64,000 nt of DNA from Doryteuthis pealeii (GCA_023376005.1 CM042138.1:92892391-92956390), one strand, 5' to 3'. Shown: positions 19,701-31,139, counted from the stretch's first letter. Notes: generated from the sequence alone by a model not told the origin. Numbers and translations: made by a program.

Positions 19701-20325
19701 ATGTGTGTGTGTATGTGCGCGTTTGTGTATAAATTTAGAATTAATCCAAGCGATTTCAATGAGTTCTGCTTAATAAGTTCAATCTATTTTAAACGAATAT
19801 TCCTTAGAAATACATATTTTAAGTACTTATTGATGTTTATGTTTTTGTTTTTTTCTTTTTGTTTACTCTCGGTGATTAATGTATAAATTGTAGATAATTG
19901 AGAGATATTTTTGGTTGTCATGTTATTCTTCTGTGACGTCTATCATAAAGCAAGACAGTAATCATTCTAATTACACTTTGAATATTCCCCACGGGAAATA
20001 GATTGAAAAAATCAAGTTTTTACAATATTAAATTCCGATTTATTTATTCAATTTCTATTTCTACAAAAGAGTTCAATTATAAACCTCAGCTTCTTTTAGA
20101 TTCAATTTGTTTTTGATTTTTTTATTAGCATTATAAATAGATTTCCCCCGCTGTTCAATTTCTTACAACACACAAGCCAATAATCCCATAGAAAAAAATC
20201 TCACTCATCAACACGTGCACGTAACCTACACAAAATATTTTTACACTTATTTATACATATGAGTGTGGAGATTTTAAAAAATACGAAAATAAAAATAAAA
20301 TAAAAATAGAATAAAAAAAACAACA
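19701..20325. other. AT-rich DNA, no feature recognised
   Basis: No supported feature apart from a short TG/CG-rich patch at 19695-19725. Confidence 0.45.
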
Positions 20326-20329
20326 AACT

Positions 20330-20570
20330 CCCATGGGGCCTTGAACCCCTTTGCGCATGTCCGACAAAAGCGACTGACTCCCTACCCCCGGTAGGTCCAG
20401 TGTGCTTCGGCCACTGGACCGGGTTTAGGTACAATTATTAGCGTCGATCCCAGAGAGCCATCCCTCAAGGCAATAACTGCCCTTTATGGGCAGGGCTGGG
20501 TTTATTGCCCAGCGCCTGAGGCGCCCCCTTGAGGGGGAATGCCGAAGGGATCGACGCAATTTTTGTTCTC
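20330..20570 (+). mobile_element. SINE-like repeat, family S5
   Basis: GC-richer island. The minus strand of its left part carries GGTCCAGTGGCCGAAGC and GGGGTTCAAGGCCCC, resembling tRNA boxes A and B. The right part is a nested hairpin with outer arms GCGTCGATCCC (20441-20451) and GGGATCGACGC (20547-20557). The part GGGTTTATTGCCCAG...TGCCGAAGGGATCGACGC matches the minus strand of 25270-25490. Confidence 0.6.
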
Positions 20571-20849
20571 TCCCACCCATTAGCTTCGTCTTGTGGGTGG
20601 GCTCACGTTAAAACGAGGCCTGGTGCCCAGTCCATACAGGTGGGGTATGAGACAAATACCCCTACCCCTAAAATAATACATTGGCTATTCGAACTAAAGC
20701 CGCACCTGGTTGCAGTAGTTTTCCTACGACCGACTATGCCTTGTTCAATAAAGCCTAAGTCGTAAAACCTACCTCTTGCCTATGTCTCTTTTCTCTTATG
20801 TGCCTTTCGTTCCTAAGTTCCATTTCAGCATACCAGTCCACAAGAACAA

Positions 20850-21015
20850 AAAAAAACACTTTTATTGGGGACAAGATACCAGGGTCGGAACAATCATATA
20901 GATGCTAGGTCTTGATATGACCAACCGATTGATCAAAGAAGGACTTTTCGACCGCTCGTCTAACCTAAGTAAGAGCCAAAGTGGAGTGTTGCATGTCATG
21001 GATTCTATGAATAGG
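20850..21015 (+). mobile_element. family A 3-prime-half fragment
   Basis: AATCATATAGATGCTAGG, TTGATATGACCAACCGATTG and GAGCCAAAGTGGAGTGTTGC match family A; both ends are missing. Confidence 0.75.
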
Positions 21016-21124
21016 AATGAGTTTCATGACCACTGAAGGTGGTCTTTAAGCAAAGACAAACAAGCAATAAATAATAATCTAAAAAAAAAGAAAGATAGAC
21101 ATACAAATACAATACTTGACCATG

Positions 21125-21415
21125 CATACAAGGAAAGGGCGTCCCACTGTAGCGTAAGAATTAGCAAGCTAGTCTTGCAGATCCATTACTATTTAATTGG
21201 GATTCAATCCTCGCTTGATGTCCCATACTTGCAACCTTGTGTCACATCATACCTGTGACGAACAGGTTGGGTAAAAGGGACGTCACATCATGGTGTAAAG
21301 GTTAGAAAGTTAGTCTCGCAGATTCATTACTGAAGAGTGAATTCGCTCCTTGCTGTATGCTCCATACATGCGACATTGTGTCACATCCTACCTGTGCTAA
21401 ACGGGTTGGGTAATA
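21125..21415 (+). mobile_element. tandem pair of tRNA-derived SINEs, family S6
   Basis: Two units (about 21125-21285 and 21286-21415) share a box-A-like GTAAxxxTTAGxAAGxTAGTCT, CAGATxCATTACT, a degraded box B (GGGATTCAATCCTCGC in unit 1) and the tail TTGTGTCACATCxTACCTGTG then ACGGGTTGGGTAA. The tail is related to that of S1. Confidence 0.75.
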
Positions 21416-21589
21416 ACTTACAATGTTTAGATATTTCTTTTTAATCTTGGAAAATTAATAACGAAAGAGCCGGACCTGTGGATATACCACAGTATGATAA
21501 TTCAATTATTATAACGTTTGATTAAGAGCTACTGCTAAAATAGTTCAATATGTAAAAAATAAAATGATCTTGATTTAACTCACTCTTTG

Positions 21590-21630
21590 TATTTTTTTCT
21601 TTCTTTCTTTCTTTCTTTCTTTACTTCTTT
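21590..21630. repeat. (TTTC)n microsatellite
   Basis: Pyrimidine run TTTCTTTC, about 8 units. Confidence 0.9.
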
Positions 21631-21880
21631 TCCTCTTTTTATTATATTCGATTGAAACTGGGTAGCATTATCGCTTCCGCGCGCTCACATCTCTTTTTCC
21701 TCTACTCTGTTTCTCTCTTCCTTTCTTTCTTATTATATTTTTCTGTGTACATGTCCCTTTTCTTACCTTTATTTATTTATATTACAAACTGAATGGTCCA
21801 TTATTTACCCGAGGGGACGAAACTCACAAGAAATAAGAATTCGGAGGATAAGCAACAACAGATAATCAGGATTTCCATAT

Positions 21881-22261
21881 TTGCATTTCATCTCGGACGA
21901 TTTGGACGGTCTCATATTTAACCAGAGGGTGTTGCACGATGATAACGACCGGAAGATTAAGGTACAAGAATATTATAATCCAAATTATCAAGCCACGCCT
22001 CAAAAATTCAGACAAAAACGTAATTATGTTTTCTTCGATGAGGCAGAAGGACACTCAATTTTCCTTGACTTTCAAATAATGAAGTCCCGCTGTAAGGTAG
22101 GCAGAGAAGATGGCGGCCAACAAGGGGGAAAAACCGAGTCAAAGCAGAATTCCTGTAAACACAGATGCTACATTCTCACGGCAATTGAATATAAAACCCA
22201 ATTTTTCAAAAAGCGCGAATATATATACGTAATAAATCAGTGTCAGAATATCTCAAATTGA
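21881..22261 (+). other. unrecognised 126-codon open reading frame
   Basis: This is one of the longer non-repetitive open frames in the window. It begins at an ATG and encodes a mixed, basic C-terminal peptide (KSRCKVGREDGG near residue 68-79). I recognise no domain, signal peptide or transposon motif, and no splice context can be judged. It could be chance or an exon. Confidence 0.25.
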
Positions 22262-22494
22262 AACCCCTTAAGTCAAATCTTCTGTTCATTTCCACATAAA
22301 CAAGAACAGATGCTGGCAACACACAAAACACTTTTAGATATCAGATGTTTTCAGCTATAAATTCGCCATTATCTCACATAATTGTCATCTCCAGATATGC
22401 TTGTTGGCGCACAATGAAGAATCTAATAAACCATACTTGAAACAAGGGCCAAAAATATTGTCATATCTTATTAGAGAGAATCAAAATCTCAGAG

Positions 22495-23310
22495 GTTGTT
22501 GATGGTATGGCAATAGAGGTTGAAAACTGCAATTTAAGCGATGATTGTTTTAGCCTTGTATTTATTTGATGGATGATTCTGAGGTATAAGCTAAAGACAA
22601 ATTCAGATCTTGATACATTTTCTTATGTCGGAGGTTGATGTTGATGGTATGGCAATAGAGGTTGAAACTGCAATTAACGAATGATTGTTTTAGCCCTGTG
22701 TATGTATTTGATGGATGATTCTGAGGTATAAGCTAAAGACAAATTCAGGTTTTGATAAATTTTCTTATGTCGGAGGTTGATGTTGATGGTAGGGCAATAG
22801 AGGTTGAAACTGCAATTAACCAATGATTGTTTTAGCCTTGTATGTATTTGTTGGATGATTCTGAGGTATAAGCTAGAAAAATATTCAGACCTTGATAAAT
22901 TTTCTTATGACGGAGGTTGATGTTGATGGTATGGCAATAGAGGTTGAAAGTGAAATTAATCAATGATTGTTTTAGCCTTGTATGTATTTGATGGATGAAT
23001 TTGGGTTATAAGCTAAAAACAAATTCTGGTCTTGATAAATTTTCTTATGTCGGAGGTTGATGTTGATGGTAAGGCAATAGAGGTTGAAAGTGAAATTAAC
23101 CAATGATTGTTTACCTTGTATGTATTTGTATGTATTTGTTGGTAAGGTATAAGCTAGAGACAAATTCAGGTCTTGAATAAATAGAGATTTACATAGCATT
23201 CCGGGTAAAATAAAGTTTCTTATGCTGGAAGTTGATGCTGATGGTATGGCAATAGAGGTTGAAATTGTAATTAACCAACGATTGTTTTATCCTTGTATGT
23301 ATTGTAGCAA
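22495..23310 (+). repeat. tandem repeat, about 140-bp unit, about 6 copies
   Basis: Each unit contains GGAGGTTGATGTTGATGG, GGCAATAGAGGTTGAAA, ATGATTGTTTTAGCC, GATGATTCTGAGGTATAAGC and TTGATAAATTTTCTTATG. Units start near 22495, 22625, 22770, 22912, 23050 and 23225. The duplicated block (partner 38815-39300) begins inside this array. Minus-strand open frames with repeated LAYN/SLAYTL are artefacts. Confidence 0.9.
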
Positions 23311-23329
23311 ATAGTGAATTGCCTTGCGA

Positions 23330-24620
23330 GGTTAAAGATTGAACTCACAACCTCTAGTTTGTGAGTAGTGACTCTTGGTAAGCCTCCTGTCACCCGTTGT
23401 TGGTTATAGTAGCAGTTGTAATGCTTAAGTTCGGAATATTGGTGGTTAAGCAATCCATGATTTGGAACAATCCCTTTTGGCCCTTACTTACGCTAGACGG
23501 GCGATACGAGAGGCCACTTCCGACCAGTCAACCTGTCACGTCAAGCTCTAGCACTTATATTATTGTCCCAACCCTATTGTACTGATGGCAAACCACAACC
23601 CATTTTATCATTACGTGCTAGAAGGCTAGAAGGCTATTACTCCCAGGTCCACTCTGACCCGAAGTGGCTGTACCTGTTAGGGTTCCATCTATGAGTTAAA
23701 TAGAAGAAAATGGGTTTTAAAAAAGGTGTTTAAACAAACTGAGTTTTTTAAACTAACATTTATTCGGTATGAAATAACCCAACAAGGGTTGCCCTGCCAT
23801 AAAAACAAAATTCATTCGGCATAAAATAACCCAACAAGAGTTGCCATGCCATAAAACCAAAATTTATTCGGCATAAAATAACCCAACAAGGGTTTCCATG
23901 CCATAAAACCAAAATTTATTCGGCATAAAATAACCCAACAAGGGTTGCCATGCCATAAAACCGAAATCTATTCGGCATAAAAATAACCCAACATGGGTTG
24001 CCATGCCATAAAACCAAAATCTATTCGCATAAAATAACCCAACAAGGGTTGCCATGCCATAAAACCAAAATTATTCGGCATAAAATAACCCAACAAGGGT
24101 TGCCATGCCATAAAACCAAAATCTATTCGGCATAAAATAACCCAACAAGGGTTGCCATGCCATAAAACCAAAATCTATTCGGCATAAAATAACCCAACAA
24201 GGGTTGCCATGCCATAAAACCAAAATCTATTCGGCATAAAATAACCCAACAAGGGTTGCCATGCATAAAACCAAAATCTATTCGGCATAAATAACCCAAA
24301 AATTATTCGGCATAAAATAACCCAACAAGGGTTGCCATGCCATAAAACCAAAATCTATTCGGCATAAAATAACCCAACAAGGGTGCCATAAAACCAAAAT
24401 TTATTCGGCATAAAATAACCCAACAAGGGTTGCCATGCCATAAAACCAAAATCTATTCGGCATAAAATAACCCAACAAGGGTTGCCATGCCATAAAAACC
24501 CATAAAATAACCCAACAAGGGTTGCCATGCCATAAAACAAAATTTATTCGGCGCCATGCCATAAAACCAAAAATTTATTCAAATAACCCAACAAGGGTTG
24601 CCATGCAATAAAATCCCAAA
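23330..24620 (-). mobile_element. family A copy whose 5-prime end became a minisatellite
   Basis: Minus-strand family A. 23,380-23,760 holds its body (TAACTCATAGATGGAACCC, CACTTCGGGTCAGAGTGG). At its first 45-50 bp the sequence passes directly into the 52-bp array. Confidence 0.8.
23760..24612. repeat. 52-bp minisatellite, about 16 units
   Basis: Unit: AAAATAACCCAACAAGGG then TTGCCATGCCATAAAACC then AAAATCTATTCGGCAT. Several units are truncated. The unit is the reverse complement of the start of family A (compare 4915-4965), so the array arose by amplification of the element terminus. The partner array is at 39,750-40,895. Confidence 0.93.
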
Positions 24621-24989
24621 CCAACCAACCGAAATGAAAAGCAAACACGCTCTGTATTTGAACTCTGGTCGCCGATTCCATTTCCTACGACGATAACCGT
24701 TACATGAAGCGTGCCTCGTTTTCCTTGTAACAAATGGCAACTTAGTTAGAGTCTGCGCTAAAATGATGTCTGACATGAAATACATCATGCGGAAAACATT
24801 GCAAACCGCTGAACATTCGATTGTTGAATTATTTGCTAGACCAACAAATCGATTTTACTCCATCAAGATTTTCTTTAATTCATTTTTCATTTTTACTCCT
24901 TTTATTGATAACTCACTTAAAGACCGTCTTAGGCATCTATTAAGTTCGATATCACGTCAAATCGATTTTTGTTGAACGTACATTGTAGT

Positions 24990-25240
24990 AGGGCCGATTT
25001 AGCTCAGTCAGTAGTGCAACCACCTAGGAACCAAAAGGTTCCGGGTTCGATACCGACACTCACCAACTCAGCGCATGATTAGCACAGATATATATATATT
25101 CGGTAAAGTGAGGAGCTGATGGTAGGAGTGGCGCTCTACCTCAGATAAAAAAAACAATCTTCTTAGTCTAGCGATAGTGAAAAGGGGATAGACTCCCTCG
25201 GTGTCTGACTGATACTGACTTTAGGCCACCCCAACGACTT
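24990..25240 (+). mobile_element. tRNA-derived SINE, family S3, well preserved
   Basis: The head GCCGATTTAGCTCAGTCAGT with AGTGC is a clear box A region, and GGTTCCGGGTTCGATACC gives box B, about 45 bp apart. The acceptor stem does not close and the body continues (AGGAGCTGATGGTAGGAGTG, CTAGCGATAGTGAAAAGGGG), so it is a SINE and not a tRNA gene. Confidence 0.88.
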
Positions 25241-25269
25241 TTTACTTTTATTTACTGACATCCCATCAT

Positions 25270-25490
25270 GTCAGTTGTACACAAGTTTCGATTCATGCGG
25301 GGAGCCACGCATAAACCGAAGCTCATACAGTGGCCAGTGTTGCGCGTATCCCTTCGGCTTTTCTATTTTGAGGTGCCTCAGGAACTGGGTAATAAACCAA
25401 GTCTGGGTTCTTTAAATCAAGTGGGCAGGAATTATTAGTATCGTGCCTATCCAATGACTTAAACCATTGGACACAGGTTCCGAAAACGTG
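25270..25490 (-). mobile_element. SINE-like repeat, family S5
   Basis: The minus strand shares CCAATGG, GGTTTATTACCCAGTTCCTG, AGGCACC and GCCGAAGGGAT with 20380-20570. Confidence 0.6.
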
Positions 25491-25629
25491 TAAGTACTTG
25501 CTGCTGTCAAAGATTCTTCGACTGATGTTGAATGTATATTGTAATCAGTTGCAAATGCATTAATAAACATGAGGAATTACTATATATTTAGTCACGTCAG
25601 GAGGATGAACAAAAGCCGGTTCTCCAAAT

Positions 25630-25990
25630 TCCTACTGTATGGTGAATTAGTAGAGGGCACCCAACCAGTAGGGAGACCACGCCTGCGCTTTAAAGATGTC
25701 TGCTAGAGGGACATGAAGACATGTCATATCAACACTAACACATGGGAGGCTTGTGCAGAAGACCGTGCAACCTGGCGCCTCCTCGTCAAACAAGGAACGA
25801 AAAGGAGTGAAATAGAGAGGAAAGAAGCCGCCACAGAAAAGAGAGCCAAAAGGAAGGGGAGATAACAGCAACTCCAGAAAGCATCACTGTTTGTTTGCAG
25901 TCACTGCACCAGAGATTGCCATTCAAAAATTGGTCTGTTCATCCACTCACGCAGTTGCAGATAAAAAAAAGTGGACACTACGCCATCGTC
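25630..25990 (+). pseudogene. non-LTR retrotransposon ORF2 C-terminus, 2 stops
   Basis: One frame reads YGELVEGTQPVGRPRLRFKD, VC, TAG, RDMKTCHINTNTWEACAEDR, ATWRLLVKQGTKRSE, KRAKRKG, TAA, then a terminal zinc finger CSHCTRDCHSKIGLFIHSRS C. The R-P-L-R-F/Y-K-D block, the W...A.DR..WR block and the CxxC-H-C finger with RDCHS.IGL..HSR mark the last 110 residues of a widespread animal non-LTR reverse transcriptase. It is followed by the element tail CGCCATCGTCTTTAGTTGAC. No reverse transcriptase core lies upstream. The other copy is at 41895-42240. Confidence 0.85.
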
Positions 25991-25999
25991 TTTAGTTGA

Positions 26000-26480
26000 C
26001 GGAAGGATGCCAACAACAACACAGTTATCTTACTTGTGAAATAATAATGATCAGAGTAAGGGCAATGTGGATTGAAAATTCCTTTTTATTTTTCAAAAAA
26101 GAATGGATACAACTTTGATATGCTTTTATTTTTATGACGTTCGAGGAAATGATAGTCAACCAACTATCGTTTTTCAACAGAATTCCTATTTCTTGCTTTT
26201 TACCTGTGCGACAGAGAACACAGAGTTGAGTGCGTATTCTCGAAGGAAGTGGGTTAGGCTTTCTTTGGCGTGTAGGACTTTGATCTAAGATCGAACCCGC
26301 GTCCCTATGAATATGAAAAGGCGTAGCGCTGAATATTGAGTTATTCCAAGTTTCCGTATGTAAAGCCCAGATGCCCGTATGACAGCTACAAGCACGTGTA
26401 TAAATAGACCAGGAGAAACCCAGGGAGGGGGGCAGAGGAAAAAGCGCGTGTTACGTGTTAGAGACAGTAGCAGTTGGGAG
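26000..26480. other. no gene; possible SINE piece
   Basis: The minus strand near 26290 reads GCGGGTTCGATCTTAGATC, a box-B-like motif, but no box A can be placed. Otherwise unassigned. Confidence 0.35.
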
Positions 26481-26486
26481 AGGCTT

Positions 26487-26559
26487 TGAAGAAGAAGAAG
26501 AAGAAGAAGAAGAAGAAGAAGAAGAAGAAGAAGAAGAAGAAGAAGAAGAAGAAGAAGAA
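26487..26559. repeat. (GAA)n microsatellite, left copy only
   Basis: About 24 GAA units. Apparent poly-E and poly-S peptides are artefacts. The corresponding place in the right copy (42,690-42,830) has unrelated sequence with (CATA)n. Confidence 0.96.
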
Positions 26560-26761
26560 TGTAAAATAGACCTTACACTGATCCAGGGTTGTGGGGTAAA
26601 AGAAGAAATTCTCAGACACATTGAAAAGAAAAATGAATGTATTCTATTTGAAATATTAAATGCCCAAAAATCCATGCTGTTACTATTTAAATTTTATTTC
26701 TTCCCACACATAAATCAAATCTTCATTAATTTTGCTCAAAATGCAATACCTGGTGATAGTG

Positions 26762-26762
26762 A

Positions 26763-26806
<44 letters not shown>
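26762..26806. repeat. (TA)n microsatellite
   Basis: TA run; a (CATA)n patch follows at 26845-26868. Confidence 0.95.
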
Positions 26807-26882
26807 TTTGTGGTTAATTGTTTGATTTTCGTAGTTTACCCCGGACATACATACATACATACATACAACTACCCTTTATATA

Positions 26883-27075
26883 TAAGGTGTATCAAAAAAG
26901 GTATCGAGATTCCATTCATTCTTCATTTCTATCTTGGTAAATACAGCTTTAAACTTGGTACTTTTTGACACACCTTATATTCTGAAAAATAAATTAATGA
27001 ATGTAACGTTATTTCTTTTCAGATTACAAGTTGTGTCAAAAAGTACAAAAAATCTCGATACTTTTTTGACATGAA
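26883..27075 (+). mobile_element. TA-flanked MITE, mariner/Tc1-type, internally deleted
   Basis: Starts AAGGTGTATCAAAAAAGGTA and ends AAAAAATCTCGATACTTTTT TGACA. Compared with 43147-43390 it lacks about 55 bp after the left terminal repeat. Confidence 0.78.
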
Positions 27076-27079
27076 TTAT

Positions 27080-27780
27080 GTATAGATAGATGTAATGAAT
27101 ATATAAATACATTAAATATTGATCAGGATAAACATTCTGAAAAAAATTAAGACGCATTTTTTTAATGTTTCCTTCCATCTTGTTGTTTTTGTTTTTGTTT
27201 GTCTTTTTGTTTGCTTCTTAATACGTTTGTAAAGTTAACAATAGTTTTGCCAAAATGTCTGCAGACGGACGTTTTTGTTGTTTTTTTTTTGTTTTTGTTT
27301 TGTTTTTCTGGAATCCCCCAATTACAAAGAACTTATCAGCAATAAAAGAAAGAGAGAAAGAAAGAAAAAGAAAATCTTACAAAGAAAAGACACTTAGAGA
27401 TAGAATTGCATGCAGCACGTAAGCAATTGGATTGATTTTTTAGCGATAAGTTCGTTTTAGATCGTTTTTTTGTGATTGCCTGATAAATTTTACATTAAAA
27501 GTAGACTTTAAGATAAAGGAATATTAGACATATCATTATTAACTCTAATACAGATCGATTAAAGGCTCCATTGGAGTCATCATCATCAGCAGCAGCAGCA
27601 GCCTCAAGGCGTACCGATGTTCAGACCTAAAACTTCTTCCAAGTTCGCATCGCCGCGAAACCATCATTGACGAGGTAATAACTCCATGTCCATGGTACCT
27701 TAATTCAAATATAAATGCTCTATCAATGATATTGAGCACCATCAGCTGAGAAATATAACACTCACATTATCCCCAAATAT
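27080..27780. other. no feature recognised
   Basis: Poly-T/G-T rich, with a short (CAG)n at 27588-27602. No coding frame supported. Confidence 0.45.
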
Positions 27781-27781
27781 T

Positions 27782-27965
27782 GTATATATATATATATAAT
27801 ATAATATATAATATTATATATATATATATATATAAGATGGATAGATAGATAGTTATAAACAAAGTAAGATAGATAGATAGATAAATAGATAGAAAGATAG
27901 TTATGAATAGACTTAAATTTAATTCTTAATTCAAAATTCAACTCTTAAGTATGTATATATATATA
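27782..27965. repeat. (TA)n and (GATA)n microsatellites
   Basis: TA with AATA breaks to 27835, then GATA units to about 27900, then a small TA run at 27953. In the right copy this spot carries a Helitron. Confidence 0.92.
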
Positions 27966-28379
27966 TGCACCTATGCACACCGAATACAACCATATACATC
28001 AACACCCACGCACACACAAAAAGTAAACATAGGCACATATACGTAGGCACACACATACACACACCCAAAAAGTATAAATTTAAGTAGAAAAACATGGAAT
28101 GTCTTCAGAACAAAAAGCAAATTAAAAACACACACACCTGATATATCAAATGAACATCTGATGAACTTTATCAAGACAATCCGAATAAAAAAGTAATAAA
28201 AAAGTTATAAAATTCAGCTAATGAAGTTATTAGCAAACCACCCAAAAAACAAAAACACCTGTTTAAAAGACTAATTTTAAAAATGAAATTCCTTTCCACT
28301 CCCACAAAACAGGAAGAGGGAGTGAAATACTGATGTGTATAAATATACACATGCATGTAAGAATTCATTTTCATATTAT
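27966..28379. other. left-copy-only segment, no gene
   Basis: CA-rich patches and AT-rich sequence that are not present in the right copy between 44,103 and 45,170. Confidence 0.5.
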
Positions 28380-28542
28380 CAATCAAAGCCTGAAGAAGAT
28401 ACCAGAAGATCTGAAACACGTGTTGCACATGTAAAACAAAAAGAATTTTTTAAAAATTTCTGAGAACAAAATACATTTTGTGGACCTTCTTTTTTTAAAA
28501 ATAAAATATTGAATTTTTTCCCGTTGGAACCAGAAACATTTT
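28380..28542 (+). mobile_element. Penelope-like element 3-prime terminus with hammerhead-like core
   Basis: CTGAAGA (28390-28396), stem II AGAT/ATCT, GAAA (28413-28416), stem III palindrome ACACGTGT (28416-28423) and T at 28424 match the hammerhead core. Stem I keeps only two pairs. Downstream GTGGACCTTCTTTTTTT and TTTTCCCGTTGGAACC lead to the (TA)n. Same family as 19251-19416. Confidence 0.65.
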
Positions 28543-28565
28543 TATATATATATATATATATATAT

Positions 28566-28598
<33 letters not shown>
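28543..28598. repeat. (TA)n microsatellite
   Basis: TA run with AATA interruptions. Confidence 0.95.
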
Positions 28599-28599
<1 letters not shown>

Positions 28600-29285
28600 C
28601 AATTGATGGTAATGAGTGAATGGACGTGATTTGGAACATTGAAAATGTATGATGAAGAAAAAAATACTAAAACGGAATATCTTCTTTTCTTTTTTCTTTT
28701 GTTGCTTGATTTTTTTTTCTCTTCGTGATTTTCACTCACATCTTAATTTTCAACGCTAATAGAAATATATAAGTAAATAAATAAATAAACTGAAATGACT
28801 CTCAATGTCTACGAGAACAAGAAAAGTAAATAATAACAATCAAATAAGTAGAAAAAAAGAAGAAGAAAAAGAAACAATAACATAAGTAACAGCAGGAAAT
28901 GTAATCATACTAAATAACAAGAAATTGCTTTTTTTTTTCCTCGGGACAATTTGCTAGAGGTGTGTTGTTTTATTTATTTATGTAGACATGTGGTTGCTTG
29001 GTAGCTAGAGAGCTAAGAATTAAAGAAAGAACAAACAAAAAACAGTTTCTTAGCCAACGTTCTTTTTAACATGTTTTATTAAACAACCTTGGTTTCTTGT
29101 GCGTGTTTCCATGATTTGTTTAAGATCACACGCAGCATTCTTTTGTAGCTCACATCTTTCTTATTCTCTAGGAGTTTCGTTAGGGTGCAAGAGGTGCAGC
29201 CATATAGTAGCACTGATACAACTACGACTTGGAAGAATTGTTGCTTTAATTTGTTATTGAGATTGGATTTTCATATGACTGATAA
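28600..29285. other. AT-rich DNA, no feature recognised
   Basis: It is conserved with 45,172-45,885 in the right copy, but no function can be assigned. Confidence 0.45.
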
Positions 29286-29289
29286 TCTG

Positions 29290-29420
29290 TTTATAGTTAT
29301 TTACTAAGCTTAGCTTAGATGTTGCACAAGGCCAGTAGTATGAGGCACCCAATGAGAATCGAACTCACTAAATATGGTCTTCAAATCTAGCTTGCTAACC
29401 ATCACACCACGTGACGGGCC
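29290..29420 (-). mobile_element. tRNA-derived SINE, family S2
   Basis: The minus strand reads CACGTGGTGTGATGGTTAGC, AAGCTAGATTTG, AGTGAGTTCGATTCTCATTG, GGTGCCTCATACTACTGGCC and TAAGCTAAGCTTAGTAAATA. This is the unit that is tandemly arrayed at 56,950-58,335. Confidence 0.88.
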
Positions 29421-29487
29421 CTGATAATCTGTTTATAACTGACCAGGTCTCCTTTAGGCGTGTATTAACATCACTTTCGGTCTGCAC

Positions 29488-29740
29488 AGACACCTGCCTC
29501 CTATCAGACAAACCATCCGAGTGAGATAAACAATACATCCTGGATACTGCTGTAGAAGCAAATACGAACTCATAAGTGACCTTCCTCTGAGAAAACCAGC
29601 ATATGGGCACGTCAGTGCGGGATGTCCGGCAAATAGTTACATTAACCAGCGATAACTTTCCGTGGACAATGAATGATAGGGACAGTTGGCGAGAGATTGT
29701 CATGGATATCCCTGCTACTAGCCCGACCTGATGATGATTA
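29488..29740 (+). pseudogene. non-LTR retrotransposon ORF2 C-terminus, second lineage
   Basis: One plus frame reads HLPPIRQTIRVR, stop, TIHPGYCCRSKYELISDLPL, RKPAYGHVSAGCPANSYINQ R, then further stops. The order LPPI.QTI.VR...H.GYC.RSK.ELISD.L...P..GH...G.PA..YI.Q is typical of the extreme C-terminus of another animal non-LTR element. A related piece lies at 62565-62730. The right haplotype is cut off at 46,105, inside this fragment. Confidence 0.7.
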
Positions 29741-30010
29741 ATCAACCGCATCCATTCCTATAAAAGTCTAGGCTTATTTGTATTGTGTCATTAAAAGGAA
29801 TACAATCAGACAAGGTTGTAGTCGTGTGGAAGGACTAGTCAACACGTTCGTAGATTTAAGATAGAGGCTTTTATTGCAAAGAGATACAATAAGACAGACA
29901 GGATATAGTAAGGCACGCTAATAATCTTCGAAGTCAGCCAAATATAATGCCGTGCTCACTATATATGTATAATCAGACCATATGGGTGATAGAGAGTGTG
30001 GATTATTCCA

Positions 30011-31128
30011 TTGAGCAATTTCATGTCAAATCATCCAGAAAAAAGTAAAATTGTCACCCACCCACTTCAATTTTTCTGTAATTTCATACAGGTATGGACT
30101 GTGTTAAAGTTAGACATTCCCAAAATTTGAGCTTCTAATTCCAAAAATTGGCGGAGTTATGTCGATTTTTAGTTCTCCAAATTTGGTGTGTTTCGTGAAA
30201 AATGGCGACCTTTTGTAATCTATTTTTGTCTGTAAAATGAGTTCTAGCAAATATGAAAATCCGAAAAATTGGTCTATAAAAGTATTTTTGCCGAAGGAAT
30301 CCGAAAAAGTCTTGAAGTCAAATAATTTTACGTTATGGATGATTTTTTTAATTTTTTGATAGCAAGATCAATATCCCGATGTGGCACTGAATCTAAGACA
30401 ATTTTTTTCTATTAATATTTCACATATATTGAACATTATTTGTACCAAAAAGATAGTTTGATGTTTACCCAGAATCGAAGCTACAACATCAGATAAAAAT
30501 TTTGCAAATAAGAAATCATTAATTATAATAATTTTAAACTGGTTAACTTTTTAATAGCATTTTTGGGTTCCTTGGGCAAAAATACTTTTATATGCCAATT
30601 TTTAGGAGTAGAGAAGCTCTAGAAATAATTTTACAGACAAAAATAGATTACAAAAAGTCGCAATTTTTTGCAACCGACCACCCAAATTTGTAAAGTTAAA
30701 AATCGACATTTTGAAGATTGTCTAACTTTAAGATAGTCAACACCTGGACAAAATTTCAGAAAAAAGTGAGTAATTTTAACAAATTTTAACAAAATTTTGT
30801 AGCTTCAGTTCTGAGCAAAAACCAAACTATGTTTTTGGTACAAATACTGTTCAATAGATGAGAAATATCAATAAAAAAAATCTTTGTCATATATGCAGTG
30901 CCACATTGGGATATTGATCTTGTTATGGAACAAAAATCATTAATAACTTAAAATTGGTTAATTTTTGATTTCTTGTAGCAGGAAGCCTTTTAAAACCAAT
31001 TTCTTGGAATTGGAAGCTCACATTTTAGCGAATGTCTAACTTTAACATAGTCCGCACGTGTATAAAATTTCATAAAAATTGAAGTGGGTGGGTGACATGG
31101 CCTGGATGATTTGACATGGAATTACTCC
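30011..31128. mobile_element. foldback element, about 1.1 kb
   Basis: The left end TTTCATGTCAAATCATCCAG, TCACCCACCCACTTCAATTT and the right end, read in reverse, TTCCATGTCAAATCATCCAG, GTCACCCACCCACTTCAAT are inverted. Inversion continues inward through TAGACATTCxCxAAATxTGA, CTATTTTTGTCTGTAAAAT and GATATTGATCTTG. Further inverted copies inside (30700-30780) make nested hairpins. No open frame is convincing, so it is non-autonomous. It lies inside the 2.4-kb segment absent from the right copy. Confidence 0.82.
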
Positions 31129-31139
31129 ATTACATTTTG

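Noticed and set aside
21881..22261. Calling a gene on the 126-codon frame
   Set aside because: No domain, no homology that I can recall, and no supporting splice or promoter evidence; listed only as an unrecognised open frame.
22495..23310. CRISPR-like array
   Set aside because: Whole units repeat without unique spacers between short repeats, in a eukaryotic context; it is an ordinary tandem repeat.
24990..25062. tRNA gene
   Set aside because: Box A and box B are good but the acceptor and anticodon stems do not pair and a SINE body with a shared tail follows; a second dispersed copy exists.
26451..26817. Acidic poly-E or poly-S protein
   Set aside because: Encoded by the (GAA)n microsatellite; nothing conserved outside the repeat.
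29395..29751. 118-codon minus-strand open frame
   Set aside because: The plus strand carries a recognisable non-LTR C-terminus and the minus strand a SINE, so this frame is a shadow.
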